64,000 nt of DNA from the NCBI RefSeq assembly GCF_900188025.1, contig NZ_FZNO01000005.1:124001-188000 (forward strand). Reading direction: 5' to 3'. The translations under genes and the position numbers were made by a program. The notes beneath the pieces are model-generated. The model did not search any database. It worked only from the letters and a program-made list of their open reading frames with translations, and was not told the DNA's origin. Position 1 is the first letter of the stretch; the number at the start of each line of letters is the position of its first letter. Positions 43,419 to 54,430 of the stretch are shown here, in pieces. This stretch comes from Blastococcus mobilis (GTDB lineage: Bacteria > Actinomycetota > Actinomycetes > Mycobacteriales > Geodermatophilaceae).

Positions 43419-43500
43419 CGAGCGAGCGTGCGAGCTCGGCCATGAACACAGCAGTGCTCGCGAACGCGATCGACGAGCGCCAGCGAGGAGTAAGCGTGAG
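43419..43500 (+). repeat. start-adjacent dispersed repeat, copy B (lysS)
   Basis: CGAGCGAGCGTGCGAGCTCG ... CGACGAGCGCCAGCGAGGAG, TAAGC, then lysS GTG. Near-identical ends to copy A, divergent middle. GCGAGC/GCTCGC pairing within (20-nt loop) parallels stems possible in copies A and C. Confidence 0.78.
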
Positions 43501-45031
43501 TGAAGGTCCGAACGACCCTGGCAACGGCTCCGGCAACGGAGATGACTCCGGGGGTGAAGAGCTCCCGGAGCAGATGCGCGTCCGTCGGGCGAAGCTGGAC
43601 CGCCTGCGGGACAGCGGCATCGACCCCTATCCGGTGACCGTCGCGCGGACCACGACGCTGGCGGGCGTCCGCGCCGCCCACCCCGACCTGCCCCCGGACA
43701 CGATGACGGGGGAGACCGTCGGCATCACCGGCCGGGTCATCTTCTTCCGCAACACCGGCAAGCTGTGCTTCGCGACCCTGCGTGAAGGCGATGCCGAGCT
43801 GCAGGTGATGCTCTCCCGCGACCGCGTGGGCGAGGAGGCGCTGGCGGCCTGGAAGGCCGACGTCGACCTCGGTGACCACGTCCTGGTCACCGGCGAGGTC
43901 GGGACGTCGCGCCGGGGCGAGCTCTCGGTCTTCGCCGACTCCTGGCAGCTGACGTCGAAGGCGCTGCGACCGTTGCCAGTGGCGCACAAGCCGATGAGCG
44001 AGGAACTCCGCGTCCGCCGTCGCTACGTCGACCTCATCGTCCGGGACGAGGCCCGCCGCACGGTGCGCCAGCGGGCCACCGTCATGTCGACCCTGCGGGC
44101 CGAGCTCTCCTCCCGTGGATTCCTCGAGGTCGAGACGCCGATGTTGCAGACGCTGCACGGCGGGGCCGCCGCCAGGCCGTTCCGGACCCACATGAACGCG
44201 TTCGACATGGATCTCTACCTGCGTATCGCCCCGGAGCTGTTCCTCAAGCGGTGCATCGTCGGCGGGCTGGACCGGGTCTTCGAGATCAACCGGAACTTCC
44301 GCAACGAGGGCGCGGACAGCTCGCACTCCCCGGAATTCGCGATGCTGGAGCTTTACCAGGCCTATGCGGACTACCGGGTGATGGCGACCCTCACCCGGGA
44401 GCTGATCCAGGAGAGCTGCCGGGCATTGTTCGGCGACCATGTCGCCCGTCACCACGACGGCACGGAGGTCGACCTGTCGGGGGAGTGGCCGCAGGTTCCG
44501 CTCTACTCCGCCGTGTCCGAAGCGGTCGGCGAGGCGGTCACCCCCGAGACGCCGGTCGAGAAGCTGCGGGCGATCGCCGAACGGCACGATGTCGGCGTCG
44601 ACCCCGCCTGGCTGCCGGGAAAGGTGGTCGAGGAGCTGTTCGAGGCATTGGTGCAGCACACCCTGCAGGCGCCGACGTTCGTCGTCGACTACCCGCTGGA
44701 CACCTCGCCGCTGACCCGGGCCCACCGCTCGCAGCCGGGGCTGGCCGAGAAGTGGGACCTCTACATCGGCGGGGTGGAGCGAGCCACCGCCTACTCCGAA
44801 CTGGTCGACCCGGTCGTCCAGCGGGAACGGTTCACTGCGCAGGCAGCGCTGGCCGCGGCCGGTGACCCGGAGGCCATGGTGCTCGACGAGGACTTTCTCG
44901 AGGCACTCGAGTACGGCATGCCTCCCACCGGCGGGATGGGCATGGGCATGGATCGACTGATGATGACTCTCACCGGACTCGGAATCCGCGAGACAATCCT
45001 CTTTCCCCTGGTCAGGCCCATTCCTTCGTAG
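43496..45031 (+). CDS. lysS: lysyl-tRNA synthetase (class II)
   Basis: 511 residues from GTG 43496 with GAGGAG 6 nt upstream; an upstream in-frame ATG at 43442 would be read from the repeat and is not favoured. N-terminal OB-fold anticodon domain ([21 protein letters not shown]), class II motif 1 near [22 protein letters not shown], motif 2 [20 protein letters not shown], motif 3 [16 protein letters not shown]. Charges tRNA-Lys. Upstream coaX, downstream lsr2, as in M. tuberculosis. Confidence 0.96.
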   Translation: MSEGPNDPGNGSGNGDDSGGEELPEQMRVRRAKLDRLRDSGIDPYPVTVARTTTLAGVRAAHPDLPPDTMTGETVGITGRVIFFRNTGKLCFATLREGDAELQVMLSRDRVGEEALAAWKADVDLGDHVLVTGEVGTSRRGELSVFADSWQLTSKALRPLPVAHKPMSEELRVRRRYVDLIVRDEARRTVRQRATVMSTLRAELSSRGFLEVETPMLQTLHGGAAARPFRTHMNAFDMDLYLRIAPELFLKRCIVGGLDRVFEINRNFRNEGADSSHSPEFAMLELYQAYADYRVMATLTRELIQESCRALFGDHVARHHDGTEVDLSGEWPQVPLYSAVSEAVGEAVTPETPVEKLRAIAERHDVGVDPAWLPGKVVEELFEALVQHTLQAPTFVVDYPLDTSPLTRAHRSQPGLAEKWDLYIGGVERATAYSELVDPVVQRERFTAQAALAAAGDPEAMVLDEDFLEALEYGMPPTGGMGMGMDRLMMTLTGLGIRETILFPLVRPIPS

Positions 45032-45183
45032 CGCTGATGAACTGATCGGGTTCGTTTCACCACTTGGAGTTGCCATCCGGCGAGATTGGCGGAATGGGCT
45101 CCGGGCGTGGTGCAATAGTCCTGTCGCCCTGGACGGGCGCAATTCCGACCGGCTCATCGCCGTTGCGAGAAGTGAGGAACACA

Positions 45184-45528
45184 ATGGCCCGCAAGGTTCA
45201 GGTCATCCTGAGCGACGACCTCGACGAGAACCTGTCTGCCGACGAGACGGTGAGCTTTGCCCTCGACGGCACCTCGTACGAGATCGACCTGGCGGAGAAG
45301 AACGCCAAGGAACTGCGTGAGGCTTTCTCGCGCTATGTCGCCGCCGCCCGCAAGGTGGGCCGGGGCAACCGCGCCTCCGGTGGCGGTCGTTCCCGTGCGA
45401 CCGGTGGGCGGATGGACCGCGAGCAGGCCGGTGCCATCCGCGACTGGGCCCGCAAGAACGGTCACGCGGTCAGCGACCGCGGTCGTATTCCTGCCAGCGT
45501 CGTCGAGGCCTACGAGGCCGCGCACTAA
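45184..45528 (+). CDS. lsr2: Lsr2 nucleoid-associated protein
   Basis: 114 residues. N-terminal dimerisation part opens [20 protein letters not shown]; the middle is a Gly/Arg linker; the DNA-binding domain is [20 protein letters not shown] with the AT-hook-like RGRIP. Xenogeneic silencer that coats AT-rich DNA. ATG 45184 is preceded by GTGAGGAAC. The 150-bp upstream gap is AT-richer than its surroundings, suiting autoregulation. Confidence 0.96.
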   Translation: MARKVQVILSDDLDENLSADETVSFALDGTSYEIDLAEKNAKELREAFSRYVAAARKVGRGNRASGGGRSRATGGRMDREQAGAIRDWARKNGHAVSDRGRIPASVVEAYEAAH

Positions 45529-45586
45529 GGCCTCGTCCGGAGGCTCGGCCCGAGCCTGCGAGGGGCGAGAGGGACGAGGCCCTTCT
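45527..45586 (-). repeat. dispersed 3'-end hairpin repeat, copy 6 (lsr2)
   Basis: AAGGCCTCGTCCGGAGGCTC ... GAGAGGGACGAGGCCCTTCT; overlaps the lsr2 stop codon. Reverse orientation relative to copy 1; ends in CCCTTCT, terminator-like for lsr2. Confidence 0.73.
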
Positions 45587-45621
45587 CCTGTGACGTCCGC
45601 GCGTGTCACGTGCGTCGGCCC

Positions 45622-45649
45622 GCCCGGTTCCCCGTCGGGGGAGCCGGGC
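45622..45649 (+). terminator. second hairpin downstream of lsr2
   Basis: 12-13 bp stem with one bulge and GTC loop; may back up the repeat element as transcription terminator. Confidence 0.45.
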
Positions 45650-45827
45650 CGTCGTCGTCCCGGAGCGGGGACGGTCGGATCCGCTGCGGCACGGCCGGCC
45701 CTCGCCGCCGTCCGGGGCGTCCGCTGACGGCGTAACCAGGCAGGAAATCCTGGGGCGCCGGCGCTGGTTGGACCAGGCAGCCACCCACCGCCCCCGTCTT
45801 CCACGACGGGACGGCGTGGTCCGCGAC

Positions 45828-45833
45828 TACAGT
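45828..45833 (+). promoter_or_regulatory. putative -10 element of clpC
   Basis: TACAGT, giving a transcript start near 45840 and a leader of about 95 nt before ATG 45934. No well-spaced -35. Confidence 0.4.
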
Positions 45834-45933
45834 GGAATGACCGGTGCCCCCAGCGCCGACGGATGTCGGGTGCTCCTCCCCCACGACAGGGGAAGGACAG
45901 TGCCGGACCAGCCGGTCGAAGGAGAAGCAGCAG

Positions 45934-48466
<2,533 letters not shown>

Positions 48467-48468
<2 letters not shown>

Positions 48469-48522
48469 AAGGACCCCTGCCCCCACCGCTCGCAGGCTCG
48501 CGGTGGGACCCCGCAGGGGGCC
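48467..48522 (+). repeat. dispersed 3'-end hairpin repeat, copy 7 (clpC / mutY)
   Basis: AGAAGGACCCCTGCC, core CACCGCTCGCAGGCTCGCGG, TGGGACCCCGCAGGGGG. Overlaps the clpC stop and lies between convergent genes. Confidence 0.77.
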
Positions 48523-48571
48523 CGACGACAGGGGCCGCTCCCACCGACAGGTGGGGCGGCCCCTTCGCGCG

Positions 48572-49471
48572 TCAGGTGGGGAGGCGGAACAGGCCGTCCC
48601 CGGTCTGCTCGACGAGGCCGTCGGTGAGCAGGGAGTCCAGGCAGCGGCTGCGCTGGACGGCGTCCTCCCAGGCGGGCTCCAGTGCCGTGGCATCCACCGG
48701 TCCCTGCGCGGCACGGAGGACGTCGAGCAGGCGGCCGCGCACCTGACGGTCGGTGCCTGCGAACCTCTGCACCCGTCTGGGCGGCCCGTCGTGCGGCGGG
48801 CACCCGGCCAGCCGCCAGGCGCACCGGTCGCGGACCGGGCACACCCCGCAGCGAGGGGTCCCGGCCACGCACACCAGCGCCCCCAGTTCCATCGCCGCCA
48901 CCGAGAACCGGGTCGCCCGCCGGACGTCGGGCGGCGTGAGCGCCGCGATGTCGGTGAGGTCGGCGGCGCGGGCGTTCCCCGCCTCCGCCCGGCCGTGCAC
49001 GAGGCGGGCCACCACCCTCCGGACGTTGGTGTCGACCACCGGCTGTGGCTGCCCGTAGCCGAAGCAGGCCACCGCGCGGGCCGTGTACGTGCCGACGCCC
49101 GGCAGCGCCTCCAGCGCCGCCACGTCGGCCGGAACGACGCCCCCGTGGCGCTCGACGACGGCCACCGCTGCCTCCCGCAGCCGCAGGGCCCGGCGCGGAT
49201 AGCCCAGCTTCCCCCAGGCGCGGATGACGTCGGCCGGGGCGACGGCGGCCAGGGCTGCGGGTGTGGGCCAGCGGGCCATCCACTCCCGCCAGACCGGCTC
49301 CACCCGTGCGACCGGCGTCTGCTGCAGCATGACCTCGCTGACCAGTACCGCCCACGCGTCGACGCCGGGGCGGCGCCACGGCAGGTCACGGGCGGCGGTG
49401 GCGTACCAGTCGACGATCGCTTCGCCGGCCGCCTCGTCGGTCGCCGAGCCCGCTGTGGGGGTGCTCGTCAC
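48572..49471 (-). CDS. mutY: A/G-specific adenine glycosylase
   Basis: 299 residues from GTG 49471. LPWRRPGVDAWAVLVSEVML and QQTPVARVEPVWREWMARWP lead to helix-hairpin-helix LPGVGTYTARAVACFGYG, catalytic Asp in VVDTNVRRV, and the [4Fe-4S] ligands C-x6-C-x2-C-x5-C in CVAGTPRCGVCPVRDRC. Removes A opposite 8-oxoguanine. Lacks a full C-terminal NUDIX-like domain, as in many actinobacterial MutY; the short C-terminus is instead winged-helix-like. Divergent from the next gene. Confidence 0.93.
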   Translation of the reverse strand: MTSTPTAGSATDEAAGEAIVDWYATAARDLPWRRPGVDAWAVLVSEVMLQQTPVARVEPVWREWMARWPTPAALAAVAPADVIRAWGKLGYPRRALRLREAAVAVVERHGGVVPADVAALEALPGVGTYTARAVACFGYGQPQPVVDTNVRRVVARLVHGRAEAGNARAADLTDIAALTPPDVRRATRFSVAAMELGALVCVAGTPRCGVCPVRDRCAWRLAGCPPHDGPPRRVQRFAGTDRQVRGRLLDVLRAAQGPVDATALEPAWEDAVQRSRCLDSLLTDGLVEQTGDGLFRLPT

Positions 49472-49535
49472 GGGAGAACAGTCTGCCGTCCGGCAGGAGC
49501 GGCGTGCCGAGCCGACCCGCTCCGAGCCCGCCGAC

Positions 49536-49541
49536 TACCGT
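49536..49541 (+). promoter_or_regulatory. putative -10 element, leaderless gene
   Basis: TACCGT exactly 7 nt before GTG 49549. Confidence 0.45.
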
Positions 49542-49548
49542 TCCCCGC

Positions 49549-50220
49549 GTGTGGCACCCGGTCGGCGACCTGCCCGCCCGCGTCTACTGGCGTCGGCGGC
49601 TGGTCGCGCTGACCGTGCTGCTGGCGGTCCTGGGCGGTGCGGGGTGGCTGGGTCTCGCGATGCTCGGGCAACGCGACGGCGACGACGCCGCGGCGGTCAG
49701 TGGTACGCGCCCGCTCCCGGTGCCGGCCCTGGAGCGGGTGGTCCCTTCGCTCAGCGCCGTCGCGACGCCCGACCCGCCGGCCCTGCCGACCGAGGCCGAG
49801 GTGGCCGCCCCCGCTCCCGGCCCGGTGGCCGGAGGCCCGTGCACCGACGAGATGCTGGGCCTCGAGGTGCGGACCCCGGGCAGCGCCGCCGTCGGCAGCA
49901 AGCCGACGTTCGAGCTGGCGGTCGCCAACGTCTCCGCGGTGCCCTGCGTCCGCGCCCTGGACAAGGGGCTCCAGGAGATCGTCATGTTCGACGGGGCCGG
50001 CACCCGGGTGTGGGGCAGCAACGACTGCTTCCCGGAGGCCAGCAGCGACCCGCGCACCCTCGCTCCCGGCGAGGTGGTCACGCTCCCGATCGTCTGGGGT
50101 GGCCTGACCAGCGAGCCGACCTGCACCGCGCCTCGCGGGGCGCCCCCGCCGGGGACCTACGTGCTGCGTGGCCGGCTGGACACCAAGGTGTCGTCGGACG
50201 CCTCGATCACCCTCGGCTGA
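49549..50220 (+). CDS. membrane-anchored secreted protein of unknown function
   Basis: 223 residues from GTG 49549. Cytoplasmic N-terminus with RVYWRRR, a single helix (LVALTVLLAVLGGAGWLGLAML), a Pro/Ala linker, then an exported beta-sandwich-like domain (FELAVANVSAVPCVRALDKG, WGSNDCFPEASSDPRTLAPG, SEPTCTAPRG) with four cysteines likely forming two disulfides. Resembles DUF4232/BsuPI-type extracellular domains but I cannot name a family. Convergent with disA across a repeat. Confidence 0.65.
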   Translation: MWHPVGDLPARVYWRRRLVALTVLLAVLGGAGWLGLAMLGQRDGDDAAAVSGTRPLPVPALERVVPSLSAVATPDPPALPTEAEVAAPAPGPVAGGPCTDEMLGLEVRTPGSAAVGSKPTFELAVANVSAVPCVRALDKGLQEIVMFDGAGTRVWGSNDCFPEASSDPRTLAPGEVVTLPIVWGGLTSEPTCTAPRGAPPPGTYVLRGRLDTKVSSDASITLG

Positions 50221-50280
50221 CGGCTCCCTTCCGGGTCCCGCCCCGAGCGTGCGAGGGGTGGGGAGAAGGGGGTCCTTTCT
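50221..50280 (-). repeat. dispersed 3'-end hairpin repeat, copy 8 (secreted protein / disA)
   Basis: CGGCTCCCTTCCGGGTCCCG ... GGGGAGAAGGGGGTCCTTTC; reverse-orientation copy between convergent genes, ending against the disA stop. Confidence 0.72.
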
Positions 50281-51365
50281 CAGCTGTAGCGGTCGAGGAT
50301 GGAGGTCTCGGCCAGCCGCGAGAGGCCCTCACGAATGCCTCGGGCCCGCGCCTCGCCGACGCCCTCGACGGCCAGCAGGTCCTCGATGGTGGCGGCCAGC
50401 AGCTTCTGCAGGCCACCGAAGTGATCGACCAGGCGGTCGATGATGCCCGACGGCAGCCGGGGCACCCGGTTGAGCAGCCGGTAACCACGCGGGCTGACGG
50501 GGGAGTCGAGGGCGTCGGGCGATGTCGGCAGGCCGTAGCACCGGGCGACGGCGGACAGGTCGAGCAGCTCGGTCGCCGACAGCGCGCGCAGGTCGGTGAG
50601 GACCTGGTCGATCGTGCGCGGGCGGCGACCGCCGCCGGGCAGGTAGTCGCGGACGAGCAGACCGCGGTCCTCCTCCACGCCGGCCAGCATCTCGTCCAGC
50701 TGCAGGGCCAGCAGGCGGCCGTCGGTGCCGAGCTCGACGACGAAGCCCTCGATCTCGTCCGCGATGCGCCGGACCATCTCCAGGCGCTGGCTGACGCTCA
50801 TCGCGTCGCGCACGGTGACGAGGTCCTCGATCTCGAGGGCGGACAACGTGCTGGCGACCTCGTCGAGGCGCAGCTTGTAGCGCTCCAGGGCGGCCAGGGC
50901 CTGGTTGGCCCGCGCCAGGATCGTCGTCGGGTGTTCCAGGGTGTACCGGCGGCCGGCGACGTACACGCTGATGATGTGCATCGACTGGCTGACCGAGATG
51001 ACCGGGAACCCGGTCTGGAGGGCCACCCGCTCGGCGGTCCGGTGCCGGGTGCCCGACTCCTCGGTGGGGATGGTCGGGTCGGGCATCAGGTGGACGCCGG
51101 CCCGCACGATCCGGGTGCCGTCGTAGGAGACGATCACCGCGCCGTCCATCTTCGCGAGCTCGCGCAGCCGGGTGGCCGACAGCGCCACGTCCAGGGCGAA
51201 GCCACCCGTGCACAGCGACTCGACGACCCGGTCGTAGCCGAGCACGATGAGCGCGCCGGTACGCCCGGCCAGGATGCGCTCCAAGCCGTCGCGGAGCGCG
51301 GTCCCCGGGGCGATACGGCCGAGGAGTTCGCGCAACGCGACCTCGGGATCCACCTCGGTGGGCAC
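50280..51365 (-). CDS. disA: DNA-integrity-scanning diadenylate cyclase
   Basis: 361 residues from GTG 51365. DAC domain motifs [20 protein letters not shown] (DGA) and [15 protein letters not shown] (RHR) form the c-di-AMP synthetase site; a central helical linker and C-terminal HhH ([20 protein letters not shown]) bind branched DNA. Makes c-di-AMP when DNA is intact and stops at lesions. Gene order radA-disA (radA directly upstream on the same strand) matches other bacteria, where RadA modulates DisA. Confidence 0.96.
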   Translation of the reverse strand: MPTEVDPEVALRELLGRIAPGTALRDGLERILAGRTGALIVLGYDRVVESLCTGGFALDVALSATRLRELAKMDGAVIVSYDGTRIVRAGVHLMPDPTIPTEESGTRHRTAERVALQTGFPVISVSQSMHIISVYVAGRRYTLEHPTTILARANQALAALERYKLRLDEVASTLSALEIEDLVTVRDAMSVSQRLEMVRRIADEIEGFVVELGTDGRLLALQLDEMLAGVEEDRGLLVRDYLPGGGRRPRTIDQVLTDLRALSATELLDLSAVARCYGLPTSPDALDSPVSPRGYRLLNRVPRLPSGIIDRLVDHFGGLQKLLAATIEDLLAVEGVGEARARGIREGLSRLAETSILDRYS

Positions 51366-51484
51366 GAGCGCTCCTGACGGTCGAGTGGTACGGCGACTGA
51401 GTCTACGTGCCCGGGCGCGACGGGGTGCCTCCTCGGGTCCCCCTGCTGCACCGGATCGCGGCGACCTAACGAAACCCTAGAGTG

Positions 51485-52852
51485 CTAGAAGAGGCGGTAG
51501 AAGGCGGTACCCAGATCGGGGACCTCGATCAGCCGCATGCCGGGGGGTGCTGCGCCGGCATCGGCGGGCACCAGGGCCACCTTGTAGCCCTGTCGCGCCG
51601 CCTCCGCCAGCCGGCGGCCGGCGCCGCCGACCCGGCGAATCTCGCCGGACAGGCCGACTTCTCCCAGGGCCACCAGGCCCTCGGGCAGGGCGCGGTCCTT
51701 GGCGGCCGACGCGATCGCCAGGGCGAGCGCGAGGTCTGCGGCCGGCTCCGCGATGCGCACGCCCCCGACCGAGGCCGCGAAGACGTCGGCCTCGGCGAGC
51801 TTCACCCCGCCCCGGCGTTCCACGACGGCATTGACCATGGCCACGCGCTGGGCGTCGAGACCGCTCACGGCTCGGCGAGGTGACCCGCCGCCGCCGGTGC
51901 CGGCCACCAGCGCCTGCACCTCGGCCAGCAGCGGGCGGCTGCCCTCCATCGTCACGGTGACGCAGCTGCCGGGGACCGGGGCCGAGCGTCGGGAGACGAA
52001 CAGCGCCGACGGGTCGGGGACTCCGACCACGCCGCCGTCGCCGATCTCGAAGCAGCCGATCTCGTCGGCCGGGCCGAACCGGTTCTTCGTGGCGCGGACC
52101 AGGCGCAGCGTCGAGTGCCGCTCACCGTCGAAGGAGACGACGACGTCGACCAGGTGCTCCAGCGTGCGGGGGCCGGCGATCGCGCCGTCCTTGGTGACGT
52201 GGCCGACGAGGATCGTGGTCATGCCCCGGCTCTTGGCCACGGCGGTGAGCGCCCCGGCCACGGCGCGGACCTGGCTGGCCCCACCATCGGTGCCGTCGAC
52301 CGCGGGGGAGCGGACGGTCTGGACGCTGTCGAGGATCAGCAGTGTCGGGTTCACCTGCTCGACGTGGGCGAGGACGGCCGACAGCTCGGTCTCGGCGGCC
52401 AGGTAGAGCCGCTCGTGCAGGGCGCCGATCCGCTCGGCGCGCAGCCGCACCTGGCCGGCGGACTCCTCCCCGGAGACCACCAGGGCGGGCCCGTTGCTCG
52501 CGGCGACCCGATGGGCGACCTCGAGCAGCAGGGTGGACTTGCCGACCCCGGGTTCGCCGGCGACCAGCAGGACGGCGCCGGGGACGAGCCCGCCGCCCAG
52601 GACGCGGTCGAATTCCTCGATGCCGGTGGGAACCGCGCGCGCCCCGGCCAGCTCCACCTGCGCGATCGGGCGGGCGGGCGCGGTGACCGGGCCCGCCGAG
52701 ACGGCCCGCAGGGCGGCGGCGGGAGCGCCGAACTCCTGGATGCTGCCCCAGGCCTGGCACTCAGGGCAGCGGCCGACCCACTTGGCAGAGGCGTAGCCGC
52801 ACTCGGTACAGCGGTGGGCGGGACGGGCGGACTTCACTCCAGCGGACGGCAC
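51485..52852 (-). CDS. radA: DNA repair protein RadA (Sms)
   Basis: 455 residues from ATG 52852. N-terminal zinc finger CTECGYASAKWVGRCPEC, RecA-like core with Walker A GEPGVGKSTLLLEVAHR and Walker B LLILDSVQ, RadA-specific KNRFG in RATKNRFGPADEIG, and the C-terminal Lon-like domain. Helicase that extends D-loops in recombination and repair. disA starts 119 nt downstream. Confidence 0.96.
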   Translation of the reverse strand: MPSAGVKSARPAHRCTECGYASAKWVGRCPECQAWGSIQEFGAPAAALRAVSAGPVTAPARPIAQVELAGARAVPTGIEEFDRVLGGGLVPGAVLLVAGEPGVGKSTLLLEVAHRVAASNGPALVVSGEESAGQVRLRAERIGALHERLYLAAETELSAVLAHVEQVNPTLLILDSVQTVRSPAVDGTDGGASQVRAVAGALTAVAKSRGMTTILVGHVTKDGAIAGPRTLEHLVDVVVSFDGERHSTLRLVRATKNRFGPADEIGCFEIGDGGVVGVPDPSALFVSRRSAPVPGSCVTVTMEGSRPLLAEVQALVAGTGGGGSPRRAVSGLDAQRVAMVNAVVERRGGVKLAEADVFAASVGGVRIAEPAADLALALAIASAAKDRALPEGLVALGEVGLSGEIRRVGGAGRRLAEAARQGYKVALVPADAGAAPPGMRLIEVPDLGTAFYRLF

Positions 52853-52907
52853 GCCGCGACGCTAACCAACCAGGACGACAGTTCCCGGAAGGACCGCGGA
52901 GGCGCAG

Positions 52908-53621
52908 CTACTCGCCGCCGCCGTGCTCGCCCGCGGACTCGCGCTCGCGCGCCGCGTCCTCGGTGCCCTCTTCCGCTGCGCCCTCCTCGTGGTGGAAGTC
53001 GAAGGCTTCACCGCGCTCGAGGGCCTCGTCGGGGTTGGCGACGGTGACGGGGAGGGACACCTCACCGGCGTTCTCGAAGGTCAGGGTCAGCTCGATGTAC
53101 TGCCCGACCGTCAGTCCCTCGTCGAGGTCGGTCAGGGTGATCGTCGCCGCATCGCCGTCGACGATGACGGTGGCGCCGGCCGGGATCTCGATCTCCTGCG
53201 ACCCGGTGGTGGTCGTGGGGGCGGCGCCGGTCGTGGGGGCGGCGCCGGTCGTGGGGGCGGCGCCGGTGGCGGGGCTCGGGGTCGCGCCGGTGGTGGGCGC
53301 TGCCGTCGTGCCGCCCTCGGCGCCCTCGATCTCCACCCCGCCGATGCCCTCGCCGTCGACCTCCACCAGGGTGTCGGCCTCCTGGCCACCGTTCACGATG
53401 ACCATCCGCAGCTCGGCGTCGTCACCGCTCTCGTAGGCCCCGCCGCGGGGGTGCTCGAGCTCGGCGGCGCGCACGGTGATGTCACCGACCTGCGCCATCC
53501 CGCCGGTCTTGTCGCGCTCCTGCGTGGCGGTTTGCGTGACCTGGCCGGCACTGCACGCGGACAGCACGACGGGGGACAGAAACAGTACGCCCACAGTGGC
53601 GGCGCGCAGCGCGCGATTCAC
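52908..53621 (-). CDS. lipoprotein with PTTGAA repeats, unknown function
   Basis: 237 residues from GTG 53621 (GGAGG 9 nt upstream). Signal peptide with lipobox VVLSACSAG. A low-complexity linker of TTGAAP units interrupts a beta-rich domain (MAQVGDITVRAAELEHPRGG; IPAGATVIVDGDAATITLTD; GQYIELTLTFENAGEVSLPV), resembling PCuAC-like copper chaperones or DUF461, but the Met/His copper ligands are not clear. The C-terminus is strongly acidic with HHEEG and ends GEHGGGE. Confidence 0.75.
   Translation of the reverse strand: MNRALRAATVGVLFLSPVVLSACSAGQVTQTATQERDKTGGMAQVGDITVRAAELEHPRGGAYESGDDAELRMVIVNGGQEADTLVEVDGEGIGGVEIEGAEGGTTAAPTTGATPSPATGAAPTTGAAPTTGAAPTTTTGSQEIEIPAGATVIVDGDAATITLTDLDEGLTVGQYIELTLTFENAGEVSLPVTVANPDEALERGEAFDFHHEEGAAEEGTEDAARERESAGEHGGGE
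53211..53264 (-). repeat. 18-bp tandem repeat, three perfect copies
   Basis: GGTCGTGGGGGCGGCGCC three times in frame inside the lipoprotein gene, encoding GAAPTT units. Copy number is likely variable between strains. Confidence 0.85.
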
Positions 53622-53824
53622 AGCCGTCGACCTCCACACAGTTCCGGGCCGGCCACCGCGGAATCGGTGACACGGGCTCGTCCGGAGCCTAACGGGCAGC
53701 CCCGGAGGTCCGCCCGCAGGGAAGGGGTTCCTCCCGCGCGTCCTCCGTCGGGGGCGGAGGCTCCAGCACCTGCCCCGGCCTGCCGATGAGGAAGGAGCTG
53801 ATGGGCCGAGGGAGGGAGGGCGCG

Positions 53825-54430
53825 ATGCGGGCGGGGTTGGCGTTCGACGACGTGCTGGCCGCGGCGCAGGCCGGGGCCGCGTGGGCCTTCGAGACGCTCT
53901 ACCGCGGTCTGGCCCCCACCGTCATCGCTTACCTCCGCCTGCACGGGGCGGCCGACCCGGACGACGTGGCCAGCGAGACGTTCCTCGGGGTTTTCACGGG
54001 GCTGCCCGGCTTCCGGGGCGACGAGGAGGCCCTGCGGAGCTGGGTGTTCACCATCGCCCACCGGAGGCTGATCGACGACTGGCGGCGTCGGAGCCGCCGT
54101 CCCCGGCTCGCCGACGACGCCGGCGACCTCACCCTGCTCGCGGGCGGGGACGCGGAGGACGACGCCCTGGTGCGCGTCGGCACCGACGACGTCCACCGGC
54201 TGTGCGCCGGATTGCCCGACGACCAGCGCGCGGTGCTGCTCCTGCGCGTGCTCGCCGACCTGACGGTGGAGCAGATCGCCTCGGTCATGGGGCGCTCCGT
54301 GGGCTCGGTGAAGGCGCTCCAGCGGCGTGGGCTGCGGTCCCTGCGGGAGCGCATCGAGAAGTCGTCCGAGATTGTTCCCGGCACCCGCGTACCCCTGGCA
54401 GCCCGTCCGGCGATGACGGGTGTGAGATGA
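53825..54430 (+). CDS. ECF-type RNA polymerase sigma factor
   Basis: 201 residues from ATG 53825, chosen because GGAGGGAGGG precedes it; ATG 53801 and 53786 are alternatives. Sigma-2 region: FETLYRGLAPTVIAYLRLHG, DPDDVASETFLGVFTGLPGF, SWVFTIAHRRLIDDWRRRSR. Sigma-4: LCAGLPDDQRAVLLLRVLAD, LTVEQIASVMGRSVGSVKAL. Extracytoplasmic-function class. Its stop overlaps the next gene by 4 nt; the partner is the likely anti-sigma factor. Confidence 0.88.
   Translation: MRAGLAFDDVLAAAQAGAAWAFETLYRGLAPTVIAYLRLHGAADPDDVASETFLGVFTGLPGFRGDEEALRSWVFTIAHRRLIDDWRRRSRRPRLADDAGDLTLLAGGDAEDDALVRVGTDDVHRLCAGLPDDQRAVLLLRVLADLTVEQIASVMGRSVGSVKALQRRGLRSLRERIEKSSEIVPGTRVPLAARPAMTGVR

Larger units (their letters stand above)
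45587..45933. other. gene-free region upstream of clpC
   Basis: 347 bp without a supported gene. It has a second strong imperfect hairpin (45622-45649, arms GCCCGGTTCCCC and GGGGGAGCCGGGC) and a TACAGT -10-like box at 45828-45833. No clear ClgR-type palindrome was seen. Confidence 0.5.
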
